Position numbers and translations under genes: made by a program
Notes under the pieces: model-generated
Seen by the model: the letters and a program-made list of their open reading frames with translations, nothing else
Database searches by the model: none
What the model was told of the DNA's origin: nothing
In this document: positions 1 to 7,145 of the stretch, one piece after another
Layout: each line of letters begins with the position of its first letter
Position numbering within the stretch: the first letter of the stretch is position 1
Assembly: GCA_964347915.1 (NCBI GenBank)
Contig: CAYGAM010000062.1
Location: forward strand, 1-12,010
Length of the DNA: 12,010 nucleotides
Reading direction: 5' to 3'
Source: CAYGAM01 sp964347915
GTDB taxonomy: Archaea > Thermoproteota > Nitrososphaeria > Nitrososphaerales > Nitrosopumilaceae

Positions 1-699
1 GTCATAGTGATTGGAGCAGGGCCGGCCGGCCTTACTGCCAGCATGGAACTCTCCCAGATGGGATTTCGGGTGCTGGTAATCGAACAGAACAACTACCTGG
101 GAGGAGGATACTGGCTTGGAGGATACATGATGAATCCTGTAACTGTCAGGGAGCCGGCGCAGCGAATCTGGGACGAGCTTGGAGTGCCGTACAAAAAAGT
201 CGCCGACGGACTGTACCTGACGCCTGGACCGCATGCAGTCTCAAAACTGATTGCAGGCGCATGCGACGCTGGCGTCAAATTTCTCAATCTGACAAAGTTT
301 GACGATCTCGTACTAAAGCGGGGACGGGTATGCGGAATCGTAGTAAACTGGATGCCGGTGTCGGCGCTGCCTAGAAACATAACCTGCGTGGATCCTGTCG
401 CTCTTGAGTCCAAGATGGTGATCGATTCGTCCGGACACGATTCCGTTGCAGTAAAGCGGCTGGTGGACAGAGGGCTGGTAGAATGGAAGGGAATGGATCC
501 AATGCATGTTGATCGTGGCGAAGACGAGGTCGTTCGCAAGACCGGCGAAGTATTCCCAGGACTGGTGGCAGCCGGCATGTCTGTTACCGAAACTCACGGA
601 CTGCCCAGAATGGGACCCACATTCGGCTCCATGCTGTTCTCGGGGAAAAAGGCGGCCGAAGTTACTGCCGCAAAGATCAAAGAACTCGGCATGCCTTGA
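1..699 (+). CDS. thi4: Thi4-family thiazole synthase, 3' part of gene
   Basis: Makes the thiazole half of thiamine from NAD+, glycine and a sulfur source in the cytoplasm. The frame is open from base 1, so the true start lies upstream and 232 residues are visible. Seen: dinucleotide-binding loop GAGPAG at bases 13-30, a following acidic strand end (VIEQNN) and a GGG turn, the SSGHD segment (DATGHD in relatives), and the C-terminal block HGLPRMGPTFGSM typical of Thi4. Family knowledge: yeast Thi4 gives up sulfur from a single-use Cys just before a (M/V)DP motif, whereas the Methanocaldococcus enzyme has His there and uses sulfide. Here the residue is Cys (TCVDP, codon 385-387), which suggests the Cys-donor type. 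The stop overlaps the next gene's TTG by four bases, so the two are translationally coupled. Confidence 0.93.
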   Translation, partial: VIVIGAGPAGLTASMELSQMGFRVLVIEQNNYLGGGYWLGGYMMNPVTVREPAQRIWDELGVPYKKVADGLYLTPGPHAVSKLIAGACDAGVKFLNLTKFDDLVLKRGRVCGIVVNWMPVSALPRNITCVDPVALESKMVIDSSGHDSVAVKRLVDRGLVEWKGMDPMHVDRGEDEVVRKTGEVFPGLVAAGMSVTETHGLPRMGPTFGSMLFSGKKAAEVTAAKIKELGMP

Positions 700-1505
700 A
701 GCTGTCGCGGATAATCTTATACGACGAGCCGTCAATTCCTGAGATCGATGTGCCGGGCGCGGCCAAGTTTGCAGAAGATCTTCTTGGCATTCCTGTTGAG
801 GCGCGCGGCTCAGTGCTTGGCTGCGCCGGCAGGCAGGCAATGCTGGACATTCTGTCCGCTGAGATAACGGACATTTTCAAGCCGCTTGACTGCCAGAGCC
901 GGACGACTTCCCAGGATGCAGCGCTGCAAAATCTCACCGGCTCGGAGGATCCCTCGCAGCCGCAGTTTACCGGCTACGACCGTGCCAGGCTCTTTGACGG
1001 ATTCAAAATGCAGGATATCATATCAGGCCTTGTTCCGGACGATGAGGCATCTTTGGACGTACTGTCCGTAGCATTTCTGGACATGCTGACATGCACGTAC
1101 AGCAGCAATGATTTCCGGTATCATGCAAGATCGATCATATGCGCAAACCCTGCAGTAATCTCCACTGCCGGAATGGTTGTAGCGCCTGCGCGGCCAAGGC
1201 AGTATGTGCTGGACAGCATGAGGCTGAGCCTGCCGGACTTGGAGAGGGCCTATGCAGGACGCTACGTCAAGCGGCGCGATTCCAGGCTGCCGCTGGTGGC
1301 AAAAGGATACCTTCTTCAGGCCGTATTTCATGCAATGGGGGAGGACTTTTGCAGCGACAATGCATGCCCCCTCTTTAACGCCCACTGGCAGGAAGACTTG
1401 ATACGCTCTCACGTACGATCCGGAAAGCTGTGCGAGCGGCATGATGCAATGCTGCAAAAGGCATACGGGAAAAGTCAGGACAGCTCTTATCCGCATGAAT
1501 CCTGA
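696..1505 (+). CDS. DUF6775-type putative metallopeptidase
   Basis: A 269-aa protein that I match from memory to the archaeal DUF6775 family, annotated elsewhere as a putative metallopeptidase; its substrate is unknown. Seen: N-terminal ILYDEPS strand, a central block with LTCTYSSNDFRYHARSIIC (131-149), NPAVISTAGMV, a PARPRQYVLD segment (164-173), and a C-terminal Cys/His cluster: C219, C224, H230 within FNAHWQEDL, C246 and H249 (KLCERH). This cluster could bind metal and recalls the zinc-site tail of archaemetzincins, although no HExxH motif is present. Start TTG at 696 sits in a TTGA overlap with the thi4 stop, and homologous-looking sequence begins directly after it. Coupling suggests co-expression with thiazole synthesis, but a functional link is only inferred. 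Confidence 0.82.
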   Translation: MKLSRIILYDEPSIPEIDVPGAAKFAEDLLGIPVEARGSVLGCAGRQAMLDILSAEITDIFKPLDCQSRTTSQDAALQNLTGSEDPSQPQFTGYDRARLFDGFKMQDIISGLVPDDEASLDVLSVAFLDMLTCTYSSNDFRYHARSIICANPAVISTAGMVVAPARPRQYVLDSMRLSLPDLERAYAGRYVKRRDSRLPLVAKGYLLQAVFHAMGEDFCSDNACPLFNAHWQEDLIRSHVRSGKLCERHDAMLQKAYGKSQDSSYPHES

Positions 1506-1847
1506 TAAATGCCGGCGTATCCGATCCTGCAATTGCAAGACGCGCCAAGCTGGGCTGAAATGCCGTCTTGCTTTTGCCTTAAGGAATCTTGGCAAAGAGA
1601 CTGATCCGCATGCCGTATGCGGCAATGCGCGCAGTTGGAAATGCGCTTTTTTGCATGCCGGCTGTTTTGGAACGATGATGCAGCCTTGTCCAAAAGCGCT
1701 GCGTGTTAGAGCATTTTTGACTGTTCTGGAGCATGGGTGCACAAACTCGTCATTGCCCTGCACTCTCAGCGACGGATCTGCGGGCGCGGGAATTTGGCCT
1801 GCTTCTGCCTGCCCGCCTTTGGCAATTTTTACTATTCTCCTCTCAGT
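1506..1847. other. intergenic stretch, no supported gene
   Basis: Between the DUF6775 stop and the minus-strand 42-aa gene. It holds a T-tailed hairpin (1629-1652), a small hairpin TGCCG/CGGCA at 1611-1624 and two GCATGC hexamers (1608, 1653). Open frames here are Cys/Arg-rich with no recognisable motif, and I do not call them genes. Confidence 0.6.
1629..1652 (+). terminator. hairpin plus T6 tract
   Basis: GCGCA (1629-1633), an 8-base loop, TGCGC (1642-1646), then six T (1647-1652). It lies about 125 bases after the DUF6775 stop and fits termination of the thi4-DUF6775 transcript. In archaea the T-tract alone may suffice. Confidence 0.45.
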
Positions 1848-1976
1848 CTAAATTCCATGGCCGCTTCCTTCAATGATACTTTTAATCTCGTCTGCGGCGC
1901 TTTTGGGAATTGCTATCCTGCCGCGCTTTGACAGCTTTGCCATCCATTCCGAACAATTCGCATGCCGTTCATTCAT
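1848..1976 (-). CDS. 42-aa AbrB-like small protein
   Basis: A short minus-strand frame starting at ATG 1976 and ending in TAG at 1848, 18 bases after the stop of the larger minus-strand gene, so probably in the same transcript. The sequence contains WMAKLSKRGRIAIPKSAADE, which resembles the GRI-IPK turn of AbrB/MazE-type swapped-hairpin DNA-binding proteins; the following helix (EIKSIIEG) replaces the usual R-KL segment. It is shorter than a normal AbrB domain (about 45-50 aa), so it may be a minimal antitoxin or a remnant. The amino-acid make-up looks coding, but no homolog search was possible. Confidence 0.45.
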   Translation of the reverse strand: MNERHANCSEWMAKLSKRGRIAIPKSAADEIKSIIEGSGHGI

Positions 1977-1994
1977 GGCGTCATGGCAATTGGA

Positions 1995-2597
1995 TCAAAA
2001 ATCTTCGTATATTGCAATTTTCAGTTCTTTGAGAAAATCCCCCAGACATTCTCCGGCTATCTCTGCCGCTTTTTGGGCGCTGATCTTGCCCTTTTGGTGC
2101 ATGGATGCTGCAAGCTTTTTCCGCTTGGACAGAAGATCCTTGTACTCGGCGGATTCCTTTTCAGATTTGTTCTGGGAGGGATATGAAAAGCATATGAAGG
2201 CCAGCAGTTCATCCTTGGTCAGATCGTTGAGAAATTCTTTGAACTCTTCAATTTTCTGAATTATTGTTATGCCTGATCTGCTCTTTAGTGCGGCAGCAGC
2301 TCTCCTTCCGTCTGGCGTTAATTCAAGCCTTCCATCTCTTGCTGATGTCAAGCCTGTTATCTCCATCCGTACTGCCTCGTTTTCTACGATCTCACTGTGT
2401 GGTCCTAGACGGTGCGGTTCATAGCAGGCCTCGTCTGCCAGTTCCGGAAACAGGTTCTGAAGCAGATACATCTCATTTTGAAGATGCAGGGAACTAGGCA
2501 CGGGCTCGCAGTCTTTTGCGCCTAGCAGCAGCAAAATGAATCTGCCAGAGCAATTGAGATGCTCTATTTTTTCATCGATTGCCTGCGCTGGCTCCAT
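1995..2597 (-). CDS. winged-helix (YwgA/Panacea-like) and UPF0175-like fusion protein
   Basis: A 200-aa protein from ATG 2597. Two parts can be seen. Residues about 9-107 (FILLLLGAKDCEPVPS, NEMYLLQNLFPELADE, YEPHRLGPHSEIV, LTPDGRRAAAAL) look like the winged-helix domain shared by YwgA and Panacea/DUF4065-type proteins. Residues about 158-192 (KRKKLAASMHQKGKISAQKA then AEIAGECLGDFLKEL) match the helix-turn-helix of UPF0175 proteins, which usually act as antitoxins of PIN-type toxins. I recall this fusion from other archaea, but not a demonstrated function. The frame is open 32 codons further upstream; I chose 2597 because a TATA-like box sits 25 bases before it and similarity starts after it. 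A 42-aa AbrB-like gene follows instead of the expected toxin. Confidence 0.75.
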   Translation of the reverse strand: MEPAQAIDEKIEHLNCSGRFILLLLGAKDCEPVPSSLHLQNEMYLLQNLFPELADEACYEPHRLGPHSEIVENEAVRMEITGLTSARDGRLELTPDGRRAAAALKSRSGITIIQKIEEFKEFLNDLTKDELLAFICFSYPSQNKSEKESAEYKDLLSKRKKLAASMHQKGKISAQKAAEIAGECLGDFLKELKIAIYEDF

Positions 2598-2618
2598 GCA
2601 TGCCAAAACGCAGGCATC

Positions 2619-2626
2619 AAAATTAA
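2619..2626 (-). promoter_or_regulatory. TATA-like box for the winged-helix/UPF0175 gene
   Basis: TTAATTTT on the minus strand, centred about 25 bases before ATG 2597, with no Shine-Dalgarno between. This is the spacing of a leaderless archaeal transcript. Confidence 0.45.
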
Positions 2627-3218
2627 CGTTCTGACAACAAAACACAGCGGCTTTTTGCACTGCTGCTGGGGACCGGCGAGCCGCCTGCCGCAAACGCTGC
2701 GATTGCCCTGCTCCGCCTCTTATGCTGCGTACGGCAGCGTTCCTGATTCCGGCCTCGCCGACTTTTAATGACGCCTCTGGAATGTCCAGACTGACGACGC
2801 GCGTTTTGACAGCGAGAGAAATGCATGACGAAGCGATTGAGAGCCTGGTTTAGCAGGACACAAAATATTGGCGGCAAGATCGCTGCCTGCATTGCATGCG
2901 CCGCCGCTCTGCGGCATATTTTGCATGCCAGGCCAACGCCGCCTGCAAGACGCGAATTTTTATTATCAGGACAACAGGCTGCGGATAAATTCTGCCATAA
3001 AATTCACAATCAATGCCTGGGCTCGGACTGCTTTACGATGAACAGGCTTGGCTTGATGCGGCGCGTATTGTACGCAATGTTCCCTGTGCTTGCTGCATGA
3101 TCGGAATTTATTGCAGTACTGCCATACGGACCGCCTTTCTCTGCATTCTCTTCACCGCGTTTTCTTCTAATGCGGCTTTCTGCAAACTGGCATGCCTCCG
3201 TTGCAGGAATTTGATTTT

Positions 3219-3240
3219 CCTGCCTGACTGTGCAGGCAGG
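3219..3240. other. perfect 8-bp hairpin
   Basis: CCTGCCTG (3219-3226), a 6-base loop, then CAGGCAGG (3233-3240). No T-tract follows on either strand, so a terminator is unlikely. It lies about 140 bases upstream of trxB. Confidence 0.5.
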
Positions 3241-3348
3241 CTAGTTGCAAGCATGAGAATCCTGGGCATAAGAGCCTCACTTTGACCGCGCCTGATTTTT
3301 GCATGCGCTTGATCTTTGGCGCATTCCATATGCCTGTAAGTCATGAAT

Positions 3349-3360
3349 AATTTAAATTAA
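3349..3360 (+). promoter_or_regulatory. trxB promoter (TATA box)
   Basis: A/T-only run with core ATTTAAAT, centred about 27 bases before the trxB ATG. This puts the transcript start at or next to the start codon, so the mRNA is probably leaderless. Confidence 0.7.
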
Positions 3361-3381
3361 TGATGAGCCAGGGATGATACG

Positions 3382-4371
3382 ATGATGGCAGCTCCTCCAG
3401 AGCCCGCTCTGGCTGAAAAGAAAGAGCCGGTGCGGATTCCAGAAAAGCGAAAGACAAAGTATGATGTTATAATCATAGGCGCAGGGCCGGCAGGGTACAC
3501 GGCCGGAATATACCTTGCAAGGGGCAGGCGCGACACGCTCATACTTTCCGGACTGCTGCCGGGAGGCCAGCTGGTAAACACCACCGATGTTGAAAACTAT
3601 CCTGGATTTGAGGGCGGAATAATGGGACCGGACCTTATGATTACAATGAGGAATCAGGCAAAAAGCATGGGAGTGAAAATAATAGACGAGGAGGCAGTAA
3701 ACGTAAACTTTAGGAACAAGCCGTTTACCGTACTGACAGCTGATGAAGAGTACGAAGCGCCGGCAGTTATAATAGCAACGGGCGCCAGCCCGCGCAAGCT
3801 TGGACTGGAAGGCGAGCAGGCCTTTGCGGGCAAAGGCGTATCGTACTGCGCCACATGCGACGGGCCGTTCTTCCGCAATCAGGATATCATTGTAGTGGGC
3901 GGCGGAGACTCTGCCATGGAAGAAGCGGCATTCCTCTCAAAGTTTGCAAGAACGGTACACCTTGTGCACCGGCGAGACAGATTCAGGGCCAGCAAGGTGA
4001 TGCAGGAGAGGGTGCTTGAAAATGAAAAGATCACCGTGCACTATGATACGATACTGCAGGACATTGCCGGAGACCAGCGGGTGCAGCGCGCAACCCTGCA
4101 GAACGCAAAAACAGGCGAGGCATCAAGCCTTGATGCAGGCGCCGTATTCGTGGCCATAGGGCATGAGCCCAATACCAGAATATTCGCAAATCAGATAGAC
4201 ATGGACAGCGAGGGATACATCGTACTGAACGGAACCCGCACTAGCGTGGATGGAGTATTTGCTGCCGGCGACGCGCACGACCGAAGGTACAGGCAGGCTG
4301 TTACGGCAGCAGGATTCGGATGCATGGCCGCAATAGATACGGAACACTATCTTGCAGAGCAGCATGGATAG
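3382..4371 (+). CDS. trxB: thioredoxin reductase (NADPH, FAD)
   Basis: Flavoenzyme passing electrons from NADPH through FAD and a redox disulfide to thioredoxin; cytoplasmic. The protein has 329 aa, near the usual 310-335. Seen in order: FAD loop GAGPAG (33-38); LLPGGQLVNTTDVENYPGF (58-76); active-site disulfide C156-A-T-C159 in SYCATCDGPFFR; NAD(P) loop GGGDSA (173-178); HRRDRFRA (196-203), whose arginines favour NADPH; and the closing FAD motif GVFAAGDAHD (291-300). All catalytic features are present. ATG 3382 is chosen because the TATA box predicts a start there. It gives a charged N-terminal extension of about 26 residues before the Rossmann fold; an ATG directly after it at 3385 is equally possible. 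The gene is convergent with the tusA-cysteine synthase operon. Confidence 0.96.
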   Translation: MMAAPPEPALAEKKEPVRIPEKRKTKYDVIIIGAGPAGYTAGIYLARGRRDTLILSGLLPGGQLVNTTDVENYPGFEGGIMGPDLMITMRNQAKSMGVKIIDEEAVNVNFRNKPFTVLTADEEYEAPAVIIATGASPRKLGLEGEQAFAGKGVSYCATCDGPFFRNQDIIVVGGGDSAMEEAAFLSKFARTVHLVHRRDRFRASKVMQERVLENEKITVHYDTILQDIAGDQRVQRATLQNAKTGEASSLDAGAVFVAIGHEPNTRIFANQIDMDSEGYIVLNGTRTSVDGVFAAGDAHDRRYRQAVTAAGFGCMAAIDTEHYLAEQHG

Positions 4372-4385
4372 CCGGCCTGCGCCGG
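4372..4385. other. hairpin between convergent genes
   Basis: CCGGC, a 4-base loop, GCCGG, directly after the trxB stop and about 70 bases from the end of the opposing cysteine synthase gene. It could separate the two convergent transcripts, but it has no T-tract. Confidence 0.3.
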
Positions 4386-4454
4386 AATCGCTTTGAGCGC
4401 CGCATCGCAAATTCGGGCGCCGTTCCTGGAAAGCATCCTGCGGTGCTGTCCGCG

Positions 4455-5423
4455 CTACATGTATGCAATATCTGAAAGATGCTCGTCCTTGAGCAGCGCG
4501 TCTTCAAATTCGCCGTTTGTCATGATGCCCTGCTGCGCGTATATGCTCTTGAATTTTCTCCCGTCGTCCGCAAATATTCCTACTGCGCAGCTGTCCTCGC
4601 CGATATCGTACTTTTTCATTGAGGCGTATACTGCAGCCGACGACGGGCTTGCGAGTATGCGATCTTTTTCCAGTATCTCCATTACGACTCCGAACGCCTC
4701 GGCGTTTGTAACGGACACCCAGTCGTCCACTACGCCTTCCCTCTTGAGAAAGAGATCCGGCTTTGCCGACTCTTCAAAGTTTCTCCATCCCTGTATCATA
4801 TGATTCTGCTGCGGCTGGCAGCCGATTATTTTTACGCCTGGGTTTTTCTCCTTGAGATAGCTGCCCACGCCGGTTATGGTTCCGCCGGTTCCTACGCCGG
4901 TAAAGAAATGCGTTATCCTGCCATGCGTCTGCCTCCACAGTTCGGGGCCCGTACCGTTGTAATGCCCGCGAAAGTTTGCCTCGTTTGCGTACTGGTTTGG
5001 AGAGTAGTATGTATCAGGATTTGACGACGCAATCGATGTTGCAAGCGCAATGCTCTGATCTGTTCCGGCGCCCACCTTTGGGCACAGATCATCGCTGGTC
5101 TCGTACACCTTTGCTCCAAGCTTTTTGATGATATCCTTGGTCTCTTCGCTGGCTTTTTCCGGAATTACGATCTCGATCTTGTATCCGCACTTTTCGGATA
5201 TTCCTGCAAGCGCTATTCCTGTATTGCCGGATGTAGGCTCGATTATTATGCTGCGGTTTCGCTTTAGAATGCCCCGCTCTTCGCCGTCCTTTATCATCCA
5301 GTACGCCGCCCTGTCCTTGACTGAGCCAAACGGGTTGTGCCCTTCAAGCTTTGCAAAGACTGACTTTGTGCCGCCTGAAAGGGATTCCAGCTTTACCAAG
5401 GGCGTGTTGCCAATCCTGTCCAG
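4455..5423 (-). CDS. cysM: cysteine synthase family, PLP-dependent
   Basis: Forms cysteine from an activated serine (O-acetyl- or O-phosphoserine) and sulfide. Seen: PLP lysine in GSVKDRAA, the substrate loop EPTSGNTGIA, the phosphate-binding GTGGTITGVGSYL, and a late ASPSSAA segment that holds the pyridine nitrogen. I cannot tell CysK, CysM and archaeal O-phosphoserine enzymes apart from these motifs. The start is a problem. The standard N-terminal motif IGNTPLVKLE is encoded, but the first common start codon (TTG 5399) lies inside it. In frame upstream there are only CTG 5423, giving MDRIGNTPLV, and then a stop at 5439. I give the CTG start, ten bases after the tusA stop. AAGGTGA within the end of tusA could be its Shine-Dalgarno. 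Second gene of the tusA operon. Confidence 0.9.
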   Translation of the reverse strand: MDRIGNTPLVKLESLSGGTKSVFAKLEGHNPFGSVKDRAAYWMIKDGEERGILKRNRSIIIEPTSGNTGIALAGISEKCGYKIEIVIPEKASEETKDIIKKLGAKVYETSDDLCPKVGAGTDQSIALATSIASSNPDTYYSPNQYANEANFRGHYNGTGPELWRQTHGRITHFFTGVGTGGTITGVGSYLKEKNPGVKIIGCQPQQNHMIQGWRNFEESAKPDLFLKREGVVDDWVSVTNAEAFGVVMEILEKDRILASPSSAAVYASMKKYDIGEDSCAVGIFADDGRKFKSIYAQQGIMTNGEFEDALLKDEHLSDIAYM

Positions 5424-5433
5424 AGTGTCCGTT

Positions 5434-5676
5434 TTATCTCACCTTCTTTATGACAAATGTAATCGTGCCGCTGTCGTCTTTTTGCATGCTTAAAAGTTCG
5501 TGGCCGTGGCGGTTTGTCCACCTGGAGATGTCTTCCTCTGCCGCAGGATCGTCTGCCAGCACGGTCAAAGTCTGGCCTACCTGCATCTGCTCGATCTCCA
5601 TCTTTGTCTTGAATACGGGCACGGGACAGAACAGTCCTGTTGCATCTATTCTCTTGTCAGTCATTGAGGCATCCAT
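5434..5676 (-). CDS. tusA: TusA-family sulfur carrier protein
   Basis: Small sulfur-relay protein that carries persulfide sulfur on a single cysteine to acceptors in tRNA thiolation, cofactor synthesis or sulfur metabolism. From ATG 5676 it has 80 aa, normal for TusA. The family signature is present: IDATGLFCPVP with Cys17 in CPxP, followed by an amphipathic helix (FKTKMEIEQM), then GQTLTVLADDPAAEEDI and a C-terminal GTITFVIKK strand. ATG 5676 is chosen because an A/T box lies about 20-28 bases before it; ATG 5664 is the alternative. The cysteine synthase gene follows after about ten bases, so sulfur assimilation and sulfur relay are encoded together. Confidence 0.92.
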   Translation of the reverse strand: MDASMTDKRIDATGLFCPVPVFKTKMEIEQMQVGQTLTVLADDPAAEEDISRWTNRHGHELLSMQKDDSGTITFVIKKVR

Positions 5677-5691
5677 GCTACCGTACCTCGA

Positions 5692-5704
5692 TATATTATT
5701 AAAA
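5692..5704 (-). promoter_or_regulatory. TATA box of tusA-cysteine synthase operon
   Basis: A/T-only run reading TTTAATAATATAT on the minus strand, 16-28 bases before ATG 5676. No Shine-Dalgarno lies between, which fits a leaderless operon mRNA. Confidence 0.6.
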
Positions 5705-5942
5705 TCTACTTGAATTGAGTTCTGTAAGCAACAATTCGGGCCATGGAATGGATGACGCGTGCGATGAACCTGTGTCGTACAATACAATCATCTCGGCAGG
5801 AGTTTGCCCGCCTGGTGAGCCGCGCTTCTTTGCAGAGTTGAGGCCTGTCTTTATATCAGGTATGACTGGTTTGTGCGCGCGGCGGCCTATTAGAAGCAAA
5901 TTCCGTCACTTGAATTGCTTGCAGAACCAGCGCTCTGCACAG

Positions 5943-5962
5943 TTATATGCTGTCATATGACA
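5943..5962 (+). promoter_or_regulatory. TATA box and 12-bp palindromic operator candidate for relBE
   Basis: TTATAT (5943-5948) lies about 26 bases before the GTG start. The perfect palindrome TGTCATATGACA (5951-5962) sits between it and the gene. In type II toxin-antitoxin operons the antitoxin usually binds such a site and represses its own promoter. Confidence 0.55.
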
Positions 5963-5971
5963 TATTGAATC

Positions 5972-6205
5972 GTGGGTCAGGCTGCAATAAAGATCACTCA
6001 AAAGCTCAAAGACGATCTCAAGAAGCGGAAGATCTATCCTGAAGAAACCTGCGAAACAACGATCACCAGGCTTTTAGAGATGACCCAGGATGACGACGAA
6101 CCGAGTCCGTCCACAATACAAAACATTGCAAAAGGCATTGCAGACATAAGAGCGGGACGCGTATACACATCAGAGCAGGTCAAAGAAAGGCTGGGATTCA
6201 AATGA
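5972..6205 (+). CDS. RelB-like antitoxin
   Basis: A 77-aa protein starting at GTG 5972, placed by the TATA box 26 bases upstream. The N-terminus (AAIKITQKLKDDLKKRKIYP) looks like a short DNA-binding strand-helix of the ribbon-helix-helix type. An acidic linker follows (MTQDDDEPSPS). The C-terminus (IAKGIADIRAGRVYTSEQVK) is the archaeal RelB-type tail that wraps the toxin; compare the recurring pattern DI-AGRV-T-EQVK. It ends one base before the toxin ATG, the usual antitoxin-first order. It probably represses its own promoter through the upstream palindrome. Confidence 0.8.
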   Translation: MGQAAIKITQKLKDDLKKRKIYPEETCETTITRLLEMTQDDDEPSPSTIQNIAKGIADIRAGRVYTSEQVKERLGFK

Positions 6206-6206
6206 C

Positions 6207-6464
6207 ATGTACTGGCAAGTTCGGTGGTCTGATAAATCAACAAGACAGCTTGAAAAAATAGGCAAAAAGCGCAGCCTGCAGATTTATGATGCTGTTCTAG
6301 AATGCGCGCATAATGATCCCTTCAAAGCAACTACTGGGCTTGTTAACTCCCAGCTTTATGGGCTGCGTGCAGGAGACTGCGAGGCTATTTTGGAGATACG
6401 GCAAAGCGTCATGGTGATTTTTGTTGCGGAGGCCAGTATTCGGAGGAAAAGCTGCAGAAAATAA
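6207..6464 (+). CDS. RelE/ParE-superfamily toxin, possibly inactive
   Basis: An 85-aa ribosome-dependent mRNA-cleaving toxin of RelE type by fold pattern: YWQVRWSDKSTRQLEKIGKK (2-21), the helix to NDPF (36-39), then LYGLRAGDCEAILEI (50-64) and a final strand VMVIFVAE. ATG 6207 is one base after the antitoxin stop. Against the usual archaeal pattern (LYRLRVGDYR--- and GHR+--Y) several conserved positions differ: Y58 to C, R59 to E, the GHR motif to SIR, and the C-terminal Tyr region to SC. R54 of LRAGD is kept. The toxin may therefore be weakened or inactive; this is inference from the family pattern. Confidence 0.78.
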   Translation: MYWQVRWSDKSTRQLEKIGKKRSLQIYDAVLECAHNDPFKATTGLVNSQLYGLRAGDCEAILEIRQSVMVIFVAEASIRRKSCRK

Positions 6465-6931
6465 AGCGCCATGCGCTCCTGACACGCCTGTCTCAGCAGT
6501 TGCAAATGTTATAGCTTTGGGACACTGCTAGCCGGAGTCTAACTTTGGTCTGTTTTTTGCTTTGTTCGCGGCGGCATCCTGTCTTTATGTCCTGTCTGTT
6601 TCGGTACTCGCGGGGAATGTACTCTTGCATTTCATTGCACCTTTTGCATTTCCGCGCGATTGCAAGAACATATGACGACGCAGAAAAATTTTTTGTACTT
6701 ACTGTCGGACAGCCTAAAAATACGTCAGCAATTGCAGCTTGAGATATGAATAATCAAAAATGCATCAAAAAATGATGATCTGGGAGGACAAGACAATGCG
6801 CCTGCAAATATTTGAGCTCCGGATATATTGCATGCCAAGCCAGGACAATAGGAGCTGCCGGCAGGCATTCGTCGTACTATGCCGTTATGCTGTTGGGACT
6901 GCGCAAAGAAGGCGGGATAAACGACGCATGA
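6465..6931. other. gene-poor stretch after relBE
   Basis: No supported gene in about 470 bases. It contains the first copy of a diverged direct repeat (6582-6672), one GCATGC (6830) and short A/T-rich runs near 6690-6720. Open frames here lack motifs. Confidence 0.5.
6582..6672 (+). repeat. diverged direct repeat, copy 1
   Basis: Aligns by eye at roughly 70% with 7809-7898, with small gaps. The best-kept core is CATTTCCGCGCG followed by a C-A-rich run (TTGCATTTCCGCGCGAT here, TTACATTTCCGCGCGGT in the other copy). Neither copy is clearly coding. The copies follow the RelE and RusA genes respectively. Confidence 0.5.
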
Positions 6932-6949
6932 GCCAAGCGGCTTCAGCAG

Positions 6950-7081
6950 TGCAGAAGCATACAGACGCAAGGAACTGTACTTCCGCTCAAAAGTACTGTC
7001 ATATCAAAGCGGAAACATATCCGCAAATCGTTGCTTTTCGGCGACAATGGTTATGAGCGGAAGTGTAGACGGATCCTGTAA
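6950..7081 (+). pseudogene. coding remnant related to 9557-9682
   Basis: A frame open from 6932 to TAA 7079-7081 without a start codon. It encodes KRKHIRKSLLFGDNGYERK near its end. The minus strand at 9557-9682 encodes KRKYRHRSLLFDDNGYEWK in the equivalent frame. The DNA core (about 7028-7066) is nearly identical in the two copies, and most differences outside it keep the peptide similar. This points to two fragments of one gene family that I do not recognise. It runs into the region before the RusA-like gene. Confidence 0.45.
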
Positions 7082-7145
7082 GTGCATCTTTAGATGTTGC
7101 CCGTTCGGATATGATAAAATGGGGGGGCTCCGGGCAGAACGTGTC

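Larger units (their letters stand above)
2598..3348. other. long intergenic stretch between divergent genes
   Basis: About 750 bases with no convincing gene. It contains hairpins at 2903-2915 (GCCGC/GCGGC) and 3219-3240, and five GCATGC hexamers (2598, 2894, 2923, 3190, 3301). A 90-codon frame from ATG 3013 has a TATA-like GATAAATT 26 bases upstream, but after its first 25 residues it becomes Cys-rich and featureless, so I do not call it. Confidence 0.5.

Noticed and set aside
313..840. 175-codon minus-strand frame opposite thi4
   Set aside because: Antisense to conserved Thi4 motifs; no domain.
1023..1763. 246-codon minus-strand open frame opposite the DUF6775 gene
   Set aside because: Overlaps a well-supported plus-strand gene; rich in Cys, Arg and His with no motif, typical of an antisense shadow.
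3013..3285. 90-codon frame with a TATA-like box 26 bases upstream
   Set aside because: Only the first 25 residues look protein-like; the rest is Cys-rich and overlaps the 3219 hairpin.
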